A stretch of DNA of 64,000 bases from Nemertoderma westbladi. Lineage: Eukaryota > Xenacoelomorpha > Nemertodermatida > Nemertodermatidae. The notes under the pieces are model-generated. The model was not told the DNA's origin, did not search any database, and saw only the letters and a program-made list of their open reading frames with translations. The stretch is taken from NCBI GenBank assembly GCA_032718475.1, contig JAUCBJ010006567.1, forward strand, positions 1 through 64,000. Reading direction: 5' to 3'. This document shows, piece by piece, positions 11,669-24,390 of this stretch (position 1 is the stretch's first letter; every line of letters begins with the position of its first letter). Position numbers and translations under genes: made by a program.

Positions 11669-11940
11669 TTTTCGCTTCAGTGGTAACCGCAGTAATTATT
11701 TTATTTCATAAACGAAATGTAGCACAGATGTGACAGAGAGATCAGACCAGTCTGCAAGCACCGGAAGCGCGGAAGGCGGTCGTAGAACATAGAAGTAAGT
11801 ACAGTGGGGTTGGCGTTGGGGTACGTACTAAAAACGGAAACACATGGCCTTGACCATGCCAGCATGCAGCCATGGTTTTCTGCCTCCTTCTTGATAAATC
11901 TAGGCAGCTAGGTGTTCCAGGATGTTTCTGGCCTCAAACC

Positions 11941-12615
11941 CAGGGCTGGCAAAGTAAGTTTTTGTAAACCTAGGTTTTTGTCGATTATTGTCAAAAACCT
12001 AAAATTTGAAAAAATCCGAAAAATAGGTTTTTCGGTTTTTGATCACAAAAAAGAGCCAAATTGCTTGTTTTTTTCTTAATTTGTGATGACAAAAATATTT
12101 TGGTTCCATTTGTCCATGCATGAAACCCACTGACTAAAGACTTTTGAGTTTCTGTCTTTAACTTTAAGCCAGTAAGCCAACAATAAAACTTCACTGCTGG
12201 CAGCTGGCCTGACTAATGTTTAAAACAAAAATCAAATCGATTATTTTAATCTATTGTACTGTTGTAGGCTTACAGACAGAACGGTATCTACTGGTCTTAC
12301 AATGCTGTATAAAATATAATATTGAACAAATGCGGCCCCCTAGGCTATATAACAGTACAGCAGTATAATTTATCTAACAGTCTAACTATACTGAATGAAC
12401 TGATGAACAAATCCAGCAATCTGCCAATCAAGCTCAGGCAGTCAGGTCAATCTAATCAATCAATCTGTTAATAGGCTGATAGGGCCTATACAAATACAGC
12501 CTGACAGAAATACTCAAAAACCTAGCAATAACATTCAAAAACCTGCAAAAACCTTCCAAAAACCCTGCAAAAACCTAATTTTTGTTTTGAAAAACTAAGG
12601 TTTTTGCCAGCCCTG
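11941..12615. mobile_element. Non-autonomous hAT-type element, 675 bp, with 8-bp target duplication
   Basis: The element begins CAGGGCTGGCAAA and ends with the inverse (TTTTTGCCAGCCCTG). It is flanked on both sides by CTCAAACC (11933-11940 and 12616-12623). An exact 8-bp duplication with a CAGGG...CCCTG terminus fits the hAT superfamily. The inside is AT-rich with repeated AAAAACCT subterminal motifs on both ends, and no transposase. Confidence 0.88.
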
Positions 12616-12827
12616 CTCAAACCTAGGTGCTTCTAGGATCTAGGCCAGCGCCAGCTCTAGACAGCTACCGGTAGATCTTTCCAGCGTAAATTCCGTTTTT
12701 TAGTACTTTAGTACCGGTACTGTCAGACTGTAGTACTGTACCGGTCAGCCGGTACGCACCGTACAGGGTACAGCACAGCACACCTGCACACAGCACGGCA
12801 AATCCTGTAGGCCTAATCACTTAAAAC

Positions 12828-13642
12828 TAGGGTTTTTAAAAAACATCATTTTAAAAATCTGTGATGTTTTAATTGTTTTTTTTGTTTTTTAAAATGTTTT
12901 TTTTGTTTTAAATGTTTTTTTTGTTTTTTTTCTAAACAAGGTATTTCTCCGATAAAAAATATATTTTGAGTTGCTGTAGAGGATAGGCCTAGTACTTTTC
13001 TATCTTTAAAGTTAACATAGGTCGTACATAGGCCTACAGGCCTACTATGTGACAAAGCCAGACCACATAACTTCTTCAAATACAGTCCGACAGTGCAAAC
13101 AGACTACCTATCAGCCTATAATACTGTCTGACTGTTAAAAGATATAATAGCCTACTGTAACAACTGTAATACCAGAATAATGCTTAGGCCTATATGGCAT
13201 TTGAATGTAGTATTGTCTACCTACCTGTACTGTGTAGGTTAGGTAGTCCTGCCATGTACAGCTGTTCTGGTTGTGGTAACGGTACCGGTACCTGAAATAG
13301 ACAGGCCTAGCATAGAACTAAATATGAAGCAGAGTGAACAGCGAGGTCAGAAGAGCTCGATAGGACATAGATTTTTCGATTCGACGATATCAGACCGGAA
13401 GAACGTATGTATCTTCTGTATAGTACATTACATTTTGTGAACTATATAGTACTTTTTGTGCTGTTTTTTGTCAACTATAGTACTTTTTGTGTTTAAACTG
13501 CCGATAACTGGATAAGGTTAAAAAAATAAAAAAATCAAAAAAAACAAAAAAAACAGTGTTTTTTAAAAATTAATAAAAAACAAAAAAAACATTGTTTTAA
13601 AACATTTGTTTTAAAACATGGTGATGTTTTTTAAAAACCCTA
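12828..13642. mobile_element. Non-autonomous hAT-type element, 815 bp, with 8-bp target duplication
   Basis: Terminal inverted repeats TAGGGTTTTTAAAAAACATC and the matching inverse end in CCCTA. CTTAAAAC flanks both sides (12820-12827 and 13643-13650). Subterminal arrays of TTTGTTTTTT-type repeats occur on both ends. No transposase frame is present. Confidence 0.87.
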
Positions 13643-13650
13643 CTTAAAAC

Positions 13651-14814
13651 TGTAAAATGCAGAAATGTTTTTTAAAAAAGTATTCCTGCCTGACACGGTG
13701 CACGGTGAACGTTTTTATTCCGTCGGTCTGTCGGTAACAGGCAGACAGCTGGACAGGGTAACGAGGGATAATTTTTTCGAGTTACTGTTACATCCATCAG
13801 TCCATAAAATCAATAAAAACACGCCTTCTGTCTGTCTGTCACGTCTTGGGGGCCTTCTGCCATCTGCAGTCCTGCCATTTTAGAGTTGAATTTACAACTT
13901 AAAAAGTTGAATAAAAAAGTTTTAAATTTCAACTCAGTTGAAATTTGAACTTCGCCCCGACTGCTGTTAGGTCTACTACACAGCTACAGTTGACAGTACT
14001 TTAGGCCTAACTGCTAACTGTCAGTTCTCAGGTTCTGCATTTCAATTTGCCAGTTTGCTGATTTCAGATTCCGATTTGCATCGCCAGTTTGCCATTGCTG
14101 CATTGTACAGATTGCCACCCTCGCAGCCTCGCCCTGTCGCCAGCTCGCCTGCACCCAGCAGCCCAGTCAGCCAGTCCAGCCAGGAACACTGGTCACAATT
14201 TGTCCAATTTACAGCCAGAATGTGTCCGCGGAAAACGCTCTCAGAGTGAAATTTCTCCATAGAAAACAATGCTAAATTTCATTTGAAAACTGGCAGTGAA
14301 ATTTTAACATTGGCATTCTAAAAATTATGCCATTAGAATCGCCATAAAATTCTGTCAGTCTGTATAGGCAGATAGGCCTAAATTAATTTGAGTCGCCAAC
14401 GCCCAGTCAGCTAGCTGAGCCTGAGCTAGGTATCAAATTAAAGCAAGAGGACTCAGACTAGCTGAGCTGACTAGAGCAGTTCACAGTTAGAGGATCGCGG
14501 TTGTGTTGTGTTGTGGTGTGGTACAGCTGTACAGTGGTAGGCCCTATTCAGCTATTCGCTGACTCGTCAGCTCGTCCATGTTCCTGTGTTCTGATGAGCA
14601 TGATGTGGTATCTGGCTGGATACAGGATCTGTTGAAACCTATGTGCAGATGTCTGTATGCACTATGCAGGTATGACTGTACTGCTGTACTGCATACCAGC
14701 ATACTGCAACCTACTGACTGCTATACCAGTATACTACAGTAGGTACTAGTCTGTGGTCTGCCACTGCCAGTATACTGCTGTACTGCATACTGTACTACTG
14801 TACTCCAACTGTAC
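13651..14814. other. Non-genic region
   Basis: No gene seen. It has low-complexity stretches such as TACTGCATAC-type repeats near 14650-14810 and scattered CAGTCAG words. Open frames here resemble nothing I know. Confidence 0.5.
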
Positions 14815-17273
14815 GCGCGCGTACTGCCACTCGTCTGCTCGTATGTCTCGTATCTGTCAGTCTGTTAGTTGAAACAAAATTGGAAAATAATTGAAACATA
14901 TTAGGAGCCACGTAATGGTGTCCTACCTGCAATGCTATGTATGCCAGTGAAACAAATTTGAAACAAATTAGGGGGGCCGTAATGATAGTCTACCGGCGAA
15001 TTGGAACAATGATGGGCTACGGAGCTCAAAAAATTGGAACAATGTTAAGTATGCCAGTGAATCAAATTTGAAACAAATTAGGAGAGCCGTAATGATAGCC
15101 TACCGGAAGAATTGTAACAATGATGGGCTACGGAGCTGCCTGGGTTGTTTGGCTAAACCAGTGGTGGCACGGATGAGGGGGTAAGAAAAGGGGGAAGGAT
15201 CTAAAAAATAGCACCCAATAGGAAGCTTCTTACATTGCTACGGCTACCGGTACCTTGCTTGGCCTCTCGGCTGGCTTTGGCATAACCCTTATTTTCGCAT
15301 GCGAATAAAGGTAATGTTTTAAAGATCTGGTGTGTAAAACGCGTTTTTGTGCAGTGATGTTTACGATATTATAATTAAACTAACTGCACTAACTATCTCA
15401 CATTTATTTAATAATATGTGGCAAAAAAGCAACCAACCTATTAATTACAATAATTTACAATAGTTATCGAATGTTCTAGGATGTAAATACTTAGCATTAT
15501 AAAAAAACGGTTCTTGTAAACAAGGTTTTGGCGAAAATTGTCCCTATGCTTTCCATTTTTTCAAATTTCTCGTACGGCATGATTGCTCCGAGAATGTTTG
15601 CCGTAGAGTCTCAATAAGGTAGATAAAGTAGGGGTGGGTGTGTTTGTTAGGTTCGGGCGGTCGGTGCGGGTAAATAGGGTGTGGGAGGGAGGGAGGGTGG
15701 GTATGGGTAAGTGAGTGCGGGTAATTAGGTGTGGAGGGGTAGGGGAGGTTGGGTGCGGTTAAGTAGACGTGCTTAGTTTGGTGTGTGGGTGCGGTTAAGT
15801 AGACGTGCTTATGTAGGTGGGTGGGTGCGGTTAAGTATACGTGCTTATGTAGGTGGGTGGGTGCGGTTATGTAGACGTGCTTAGGAGGGTGGGTGCGGTT
15901 AAGTAGACGTGCTTAGGAGGATGGGTGGGTGCGGTTAAGTAGGTGTGCTTAGGTGGGTGGGTGGGTGCGGTTAAGTAGGTGTGCTTAGGTGGGTGGGTGC
16001 GGATAAGTAGGTGTGCTTATGTAGGTGGGTGGGTGCGGTTAAGTAGACGTGCTTAGGTGGATTGGCGGGTGCGGTTAAGTCGATGTGCTTAGGTGGTTGG
16101 GTGGGTGGGTGCGGTTAAATAGGTGTGCTTAGGTGGGTGGATGGGTGCGGTTAAGTCGATGTGCTCAGTTGTGTGGGTGGGTGCGGTTAAGTCGACGTGC
16201 TCAGGTGTGTGGGTGGGTGTGGTAAAGTAGACGTGCTTATGTAGGTGGGTGGGTGTGGTTAAGTAGACGTGCTTAGGTGGGTGGATGGGTGCGGTTAAGT
16301 AGACGTGCTTAGGTTGGTGGGTGGGTGCGGTTAAGTCGATGTTCTTAGGTGATTGGGTGGGTGCGGTTATAAGTAGACGTGCTTATGGAGGTGGGTGGGT
16401 GCGGTTAAGTAGAAGTGCTTAGGAGGGTGGGTGGGTGCAGTTAAGTAGGTGTGCTTAGGTGGGCGGGTGGGTGCGGTTAAGTAGACGTGCTGAGGAGGGT
16501 GGGTGGGTGCGGCTAAGTCGATGCGCTTAGGTGGGTGGGTGGGTGTTTGCAGTCAAGTACACGTGCTTAGGTGGGTGGGTGGGTGCGGTTAAGTATATGT
16601 GCTTAGGTTGGTGGGTGGGTGCGGTTAAGTTGATGCGCTTAGGTGGGTGGGTGGGTGTTTGCGGTCATGTACACGTGCTTAGGTGGGTGGGTGGGTGCGG
16701 TTAAGTAGACGTACTTAGGAGGGTGGGTGGGTGCGGTTAAGTAGGTGTGCTTAGGTGGGTGCGTGGGTGCGGTTAAGTAGGTGGGTGGGTGGGTGCGGTT
16801 ACGTAGACGTGCTTAGGTGGGTGTGGTTACGCAGACGTGCTTAGGAGGGTGGGTGGGTGCGGTTAAGTAGGTGCGCTTAGGTGGGTGCGGTTAAGTAGGC
16901 GTACTTAGGTGGGTGGGCGGGTGCGGTTAAGTCGATGTGCTTAGGTGGTTGGGTGGGTGGGTGCGGTTAAGTACACGTGCTTAGGTGGGTGCAGTAAGTC
17001 GGCGTGCTTAGATGGGTGGGAGGGTACGTGTAAGTAGGTATGTAGGAATGGGTATGTATGGTTAAGTACAGTAGGTGTGTAATGATAGGTGGGTGGGTGG
17101 GGGTAAGTTTAGCTACTATTAAGTAGTATTACCACTTCTCAATACGGTAGACAGCTGTATGTTTACCGTATAGAACGGTCGTAAAATATAGGCGTCCCAT
17201 TGGATGCTATTTATAGATCCATACCCCTTTTCTTACCCCCTCTTCCCCCTTTTTTTACGCGCTCTTACCCCCA
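14815..17273 (+). mobile_element. Minisatellite-bearing DNA element, copy A
   Basis: A repeat unit of about 2.46 kb that recurs in inverse orientation at 50318-52345. The inner termini are inverted repeats: GGGGGTAAGAAAAGGGGGAA at about 15176 is matched in inverse near 17220-17270 (TTTTCTTACCCCCTCTTCCC), with the adjoining GGATCTA...AATAGCA and TGCTATTTATAGATCC. The left flank carries two direct repeats of GTGAAACAAATTTGAAACAA plus GGGCTACGGAGCT words. Between the unique arms lies a tandem array (15640-17100). No transposase is visible. The superfamily is unknown. Confidence 0.7.
15640..17100 (+). repeat. Minisatellite inside copy A (about 28-36-bp unit)
   Basis: About 45 degenerate copies of a unit like GTGGGTGGGTGCGGTTAAGT followed by AGACGTGCTTAG. 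Units vary in the number of GTGG steps and in the middle word (AGACGTGC, CGATGTGC, AGGTGTGC). The same array, inverted and differently ordered, lies inside copy B at 50470-51630. Confidence 0.9.
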
Positions 17274-19070
17274 GCACAACTCTGTACAGCACTTGAGTTT
17301 AGTCCCTGTGCCTTGACTTTGAGTACACCATGCAGCCATAAAGGTCCTGGGATATACTGTCGTTACCTCGTTAATCGGGTAAATCTTTCCGACCTGCGCG
17401 TAGTTCGACACACGGGTCATATATCACCAGTTTGAGTTTAAACATTAACTATGCGTAGCTACGCGTAGGTACTGTGCTATGCAAAACAACCCGTAACTAC
17501 GCGTATACAACGTTTATCCTTAGTAGTTAGTATATTTTCAAACGGTTAAACCGGACAATATGTCCAATAGACCACATATAAAATGTAGAACCATCAAATA
17601 CCCCCTCAACATAAATGTCCCCTCTCCCCTGTAGTGGTATATGCTCTACTACGTACTCTTTACTTCATTAGTTTCGCGCGCAATATGTGATAGTTATAAA
17701 GTTTAGAGTTCAAAAATAGTTTACAATGAAATAGGTTGATGGTTCTTAATAGATTCTCCATTCCCATTTTTTTGGTCCGCTTGGACGTTATTTGGTCACT
17801 GAGTAAATTATTTGGTGCATAAAGTAGTGTTTTGCTAATTTTTTTCTAGTTTTTTTAGTAAACTTTAATTGATAGCCATAGTAATATAGGTGACTTTTTA
17901 AGTCTACTTATAATTCATCCTGTGTTGTATGTGAAAGAACCTAATATTTTTACCAGTGCGGCTGTGTACGAGAGCTACGAATTCCATTATTTTAGTTTTT
18001 CTGATAATCAGAGGCTGTACCTGTCATAAAACACATACGCGTAGTTTAATAACACCTATGCGCAGTTATTACCTTTAAGTATTTCAGTATAGTGCGGTTC
18101 AGTACGAAAAATAAGACTATACTGTATGTTTCATAGACCACTACTTGTACAGTGTACTATGTGTGTGTACAGATACACCCATTAAATGTTCTTAACAGAA
18201 ATGTCCCCTATGCTATACCTACCACCTCTATACTTCCTACGTATTGTTACCATATTCTTCACTCCATGTGTTGCGCGCGCAATAATGTGTTAGGCCTATA
18301 ATATAATGTTTAGAGTTCAAAAGTAGTTCACAAGTCTGCAAGTAATTAGGGTGGTCGGTCCTCCTCCATTCCCCATCGCCATTGTCTATGTTCACGAGCG
18401 AGAGGGCAATGATATATTTATTTAATTTTCTAACGCAAGTTGTGGGTTTCGGACTAATTAACCATGTTGCACTTGTTGTTTTTATGAAACAATAATTATT
18501 ATATATAATCTACCTGTTATTTAGGCCTATCCTGTGCTGTATGTAAAAGCATCGAGCCGGGATTTGGCCGCCTGTGACACCGGCTCATCCAGTCATTGTT
18601 ATGAGTCTCATAAGGTGCATTTGCAGATGATGATATGAATATGGGTGGAGAAATTTGTGGCCGATTGGAGAACTGCATACGGAACAGAGATATACTATCA
18701 TAAAATAAAACACCGCCCCTAAAGGAGATATAACTGCTAAGTTTCAACTTAAGTGGATTGTAAATAACATTTCGAGAAAAAGTTCACTTCAAGAAATTTC
18801 ACCATGTAAATCTGCAGACTGCGACTGCTGAAATTCAGACGGCGCTGCATTTCTGTAAAGGTGGAGTTTATGGTGAAGAAAGATGCCTGCTTGTCAAGTT
18901 TCAGCTTAAACAGATTGTAAATAACAAAATTGGTGTAGATGTTCACTTTCAGATATTTCACCTTCTAGCGGAGAACGGAATATACGGCTATAACACCTTC
19001 AGCAAATAAATCATGTATAACAGATTAATACAGATTAATTTGCCATACTGCCATATGAGTAGGACAGTAG
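17274..19070. other. Non-genic region with a decayed relative of the 46.77-47.70 kb element
   Basis: The stretch from about 17371 shares GGTAAATCTT...CGAC, GGGTCATATATCACCAGTTT, GCGTAGCTACGCGTAG and a GATGGTTCTTA-containing segment with 46769-47240. Parts appear twice here (about 17640-17720 and 18250-18330). From 18740 to 18960 a segment containing AAGTTTCA(A/G)CTTAA, ATTGTAAATAACA and TTTCACC recurs. No gene seen. Confidence 0.5.
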
Positions 19071-20232
19071 GGTAAACAGGGGTTGTATGGCCATGTGGGT
19101 TGTATGGCCACCCTTGACATAAAGTGCTATAACTTTACTTTATTTTAATGTCTGTCAGTTTTTATTACTTCTAAATGAAGCTGAATAATTTTCTATTAAA
19201 ATGACATATAAAACATATCTTCAAATGATTCCATTATTTTACAGTGACATGGCAAAGTTTCAGTTCATGAAAAAGTGCAACTTTTAGGTTTTGTGAATTT
19301 AGAGTAACACACACTAACAGGTGCCTCCTGGAACAAGTTAATGCTTGCCCATATTGTAATGATGTTGAATAGTATGTTTATTAAATTATAATTAATAAAT
19401 AATTTAATTTATTCGATTTCGTTAACTTTTAGATGAGTTATTTACCCTCAAAAAATCATGGCCATACCACCCCGCCAAATTTAGACGTTGGGGTAGGGGT
19501 GGTATGGTATGGTCACAATAACAATAACTGATAGGGACATCCCATTAATACTGGTAAAGGCTACTTTACTTTGTCAGTTTATTTAACTCCAGATCTCTGA
19601 AACCCATATATATTCTATATTATTTTGTGATACAATATAGGTGTATTATTATGTTATTCCACCTGCTCTTATTGTTAGTTATCCCACATTTTATAATTGT
19701 CAGATTTCTACATTGATATCATGATTTTTTTTCATGCTCTACCTGTAGGTCTGTAGGTTGACTCAATGGTTTTATATCCAAAAATGGCCATTTGTAGTAC
19801 CGGTAATCTGGTAATACTAATTTACTACCTACAAACTACTTTATAAATACATAAATAATGAAAATAACAGATGATACCTTGATTAAATCTTGTAGAATCG
19901 GGTGTTTTCTGTCACTTTTAAAAAAGGTTAAACCGGGTGATTTTTAAACCAGTGATGAAAACTTTTGAAATTTCTGGTGGGCTGTTTTATAACAACTTGT
20001 AGTTTAGTTTATTGTCCTTTATTTGAAAAAAAATTGCTGTTTCTAGGACAGAATTTCATTGTGATCTTTTTTAAAAGTCTTTTTAAAAGTCATTCCAATG
20101 TCCATACAACCCCATGAGAGGGATGCTAAGCTAAGGCATTTGAAATTTATACAATATTGGTGGCCATACCACCCCGCCCTGGGCCCCCGCCCAGTTTATT
20201 TTTTAAAAAATCCCCTCTGGCTCTCTGGGGAC

Positions 20233-22141
20233 CTGGGGCGGTATTCATAGAGTTAGTATTAGTTACAGCTACTTAGTGACGGCTTTTAGTAAGAGCTGCA
20301 ACTATGTTTAGTAAGAGCTATCTGTTACTAAAAACAACTGATTTTAGTAAGAGCATTGACTTAACTTAGTTTCAACTAGCCCTTACTACTACTACTACTA
20401 GGATCGGCATGCTGCATTGCAGCTGCATTTTCAAGAATGCTGTGCCGGCTTGTCAACAAAATTGCACCGCCACAACTCCCTATCACCCATGACATTTGCT
20501 AGATCATCCGCATCTTTAAGGCCAGTGTCCTTTAAGATGCGTCTCAAGAATGTCATGGGCTGTCCACCATGCTTATTCACTCCATGAGGCTGCTTAAGTA
20601 CAAGATTATGCACTGGCTGGTCCTCACGGCGAAAGCAATGTCCTGCAAAGCGGAGGCGATTTTGTTCTAGTGTCAAGCTTGGGGGAACCAATGAGACACC
20701 TCCAATGTTATATAGTGTCTGGTTGGAGATGTGTGCATTGTACTTGACACAATGTACCCGGCGTAGCATTCTTGTGAATGTGCCATCCAGAGATTTGGTG
20801 TCCTCAGCAGTTAGAGCCCAGCATGGACTCCCGTAGAGGAGTACTGGAACTACTGCTGCTCTAAATAATCGGACCTTAAGTTTCCGATTAATTCTAGGTG
20901 ACTTCCAAATCCTGGAAAGCCTATTCAAGGCTGCCCATGCCTTTCCCTTACGTAACTAGCCCTTAAAAAATATCAGTATTCATAAACTGTTACTAAACTT
21001 AGTTCTAGCCTATTAGTAGCAGTGTCGGTACTTTAACTTATGTTTATCAAAAAGCTTTCAGTTTCAACTTAAGGTCAGTAGCTATGCCCTGCATGTCTCT
21101 ATGTTTACTGTTTTACTTGTACTGGTAGCCTACATTAAAACCCATTAATTTTATTGGTCACTAAAAAAATTCCTGTTTTCCAGAAAATTTTTTTCGTTAT
21201 CAAATATATATTTCCTCCACTCAATTTGATTATCACTAAAATATATTTTCATCAAAAATAAATCTGTTACGGCCTTTTGTAATAAAATCCCTTCATTATT
21301 TAGGTTAGAATAACGTGGCACTGTAACCTGCCCGTTTCCACATTTTAGCAATAATTTATAATTAATAGATTTAATGATAATTATTAGATTTTAGTGGAAA
21401 CTGAATATTTTAGTGATTTCCTGTTAAAATTATAGTGAAAAATTATTATTTTTAGTCAGTAAGTAAGGCGATAAATCAATTGGCTACCATTATCGAATAC
21501 CATTATTTACATTCGGTAATAGAGAAGAAAATAATGAAGTGGGAACGCTACCGCTTTTTCATCTTGAGAAAGTTAGCGAATGGTAGAATTCTTTAGCGAA
21601 ACACATTATTTTCAACGGACGCGGACCGTTCGGGAGCAATCTCACCATTCAAGAATGTGAGCTGAAATTTGGAAATTTAAGTCGGATATATGTTTAAAAA
21701 ACAACAAGCTTTATGTCCTTACATTTGACAGTTTCTCTGCAACAACACATTTGCAATGAACACAGAATGCTAGAAAAACAAGAGAGAGTATCATGTGGAC
21801 AGAGTCGTCAGTTAACCATACTGTATGTATGAAGGCCAATATGCAATAAGGAAGCGTTCTTATATACCAACTTAGTCACACCTTCATGTGACTAGAAATT
21901 TAAGTTACAGCTAATACTAACAGACTAACTTAAGTAAGACTAAATTCTATGAATACCAGTTTAGCAACAACTAGTACTAAATACGTTAGTAATAAGTAGC
22001 ACCAACTTCTCTGAATACCGAATTAGTACAAGCACTTACTAACTTGCTGTGACTAGGACTACCGAATTAGTACAAGCACTTACTAACTTGCTGTGACTAG
22101 GACTAAGTTCCTAGTTAGTCACATTTATGAATAGCGCCCCT
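20233..22141. mobile_element. Inner inverted-repeat element with GGGGCG(G/C)TATTCATA termini
   Basis: The left end GGGGCGGTATTCATAGAGTT is matched in inverse by CATTTATGAATAGCGCCCC at the right end. Subterminal TTAGTAAG/TTAGTAA words are numerous on both sides (20270-20370 and 21900-22120). No transposase is seen; part of the interior is the LINE insertion at 20386-20953. Confidence 0.6.
20386..20953 (-). mobile_element. 5'-truncated LINE (non-LTR retrotransposon) with 12-bp target duplication
   Basis: The insertion is bounded by AACTAGCCCTTA on both sides (20374-20385 and 20954-20965). On the minus strand it codes the C-terminal part of a non-LTR reverse transcriptase polyprotein (20928 down to 20431: RAAVVPVLLYGSPCWALTAE, then QNRLRFAGHCFRR), ending DKPAQHS. 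A (TAG)n tail of about five units follows on the minus strand. The same 3' end occurs in the LINE at 61.3 kb with few differences. The exact duplication and intact local frame point to a fairly recent insertion. Confidence 0.9.
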
Positions 22142-22289
22142 GAAATCGAAAATTACCATACAACCCCGGCCTACCCAATATGATTGATTACACTGTATAT
22201 ACTATATACTGATTGACTACCGGTACTGGACTAGGGTGCTGGTAAATCAGTCTGTCAGTAGGTAGATCGGTACAGCAGTACTACAGTAG

Positions 22290-23753
<1,464 letters not shown>

Positions 23754-23796
23754 ACGCGTTTATACTTGTTCATTTGATTTTGTTTATATAATTTAT

Positions 23797-23802
23797 AATA
23801 AA
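23797..23802 (+). promoter_or_regulatory. Polyadenylation signal of KAT5
   Basis: AATAAA 44 bases after the stop codon. It is the only close match and fits a short 3' UTR. Confidence 0.6.
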
Positions 23803-24346
23803 ACAGTGGATGTGAAACTGCAGATGAGTAAATGTTTATCCTCAAATTGAAAAATGGTCCGTAGGTGCAGCGGTGCCAGGATGTAGGTTATGTAAAGTAC
23901 AACTTTATACTATGGGTAACTTTATGTGACGACGACTGGAAAATTATGTTAAATTGTTTCCTTTCATTTCATGTCGAGAGTGAAGTGAATATTATTTTTC
24001 TTATTTTAGTTATTATTTTACGGACAAGGACAATATGTATCTGTTTTGGTACACCAACTATGTACAGCAAACTGTACGATATATAATGTTTGAAAATCAC
24101 TGCATTTGTTATTTAAAATATTATGTTTGTAAATATTTATCTTTTAATAATAATTATAATAACATAAATTTACATATTTTTATTTATCTGTTTGGATGTT
24201 AAACCCTAAACACGACTCTCGCCAAGGGGTTAAATCCTTTACAGCCTAGAGTTATCCCGCGATTGATTTTTGATGTCCGATTATTCAACTTGCTTATAAC
24301 CAACAACATCATTAGGTCTAGTCTAATTAGTTCATTTAGTGCTAAA

Positions 24347-24390
<44 letters not shown>

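Larger units (their letters stand above)
19071..22177. mobile_element. Outer DNA transposon-like repeat with GGGTTGTATGG termini, nested host of other insertions
   Basis: The left end GGGTAAACAGGGGTTGTATGG is matched in inverse near 22150-22177 (CCATACAACCCCGGCCTACCC). Further GGCCATACCACCCCGCC words lie at about 19460 and 20162. It contains a second inverted-repeat element (about 20233-22141), which in turn contains the LINE fragment. I saw no clear target duplication, so the outer limits are tentative. Confidence 0.5.
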
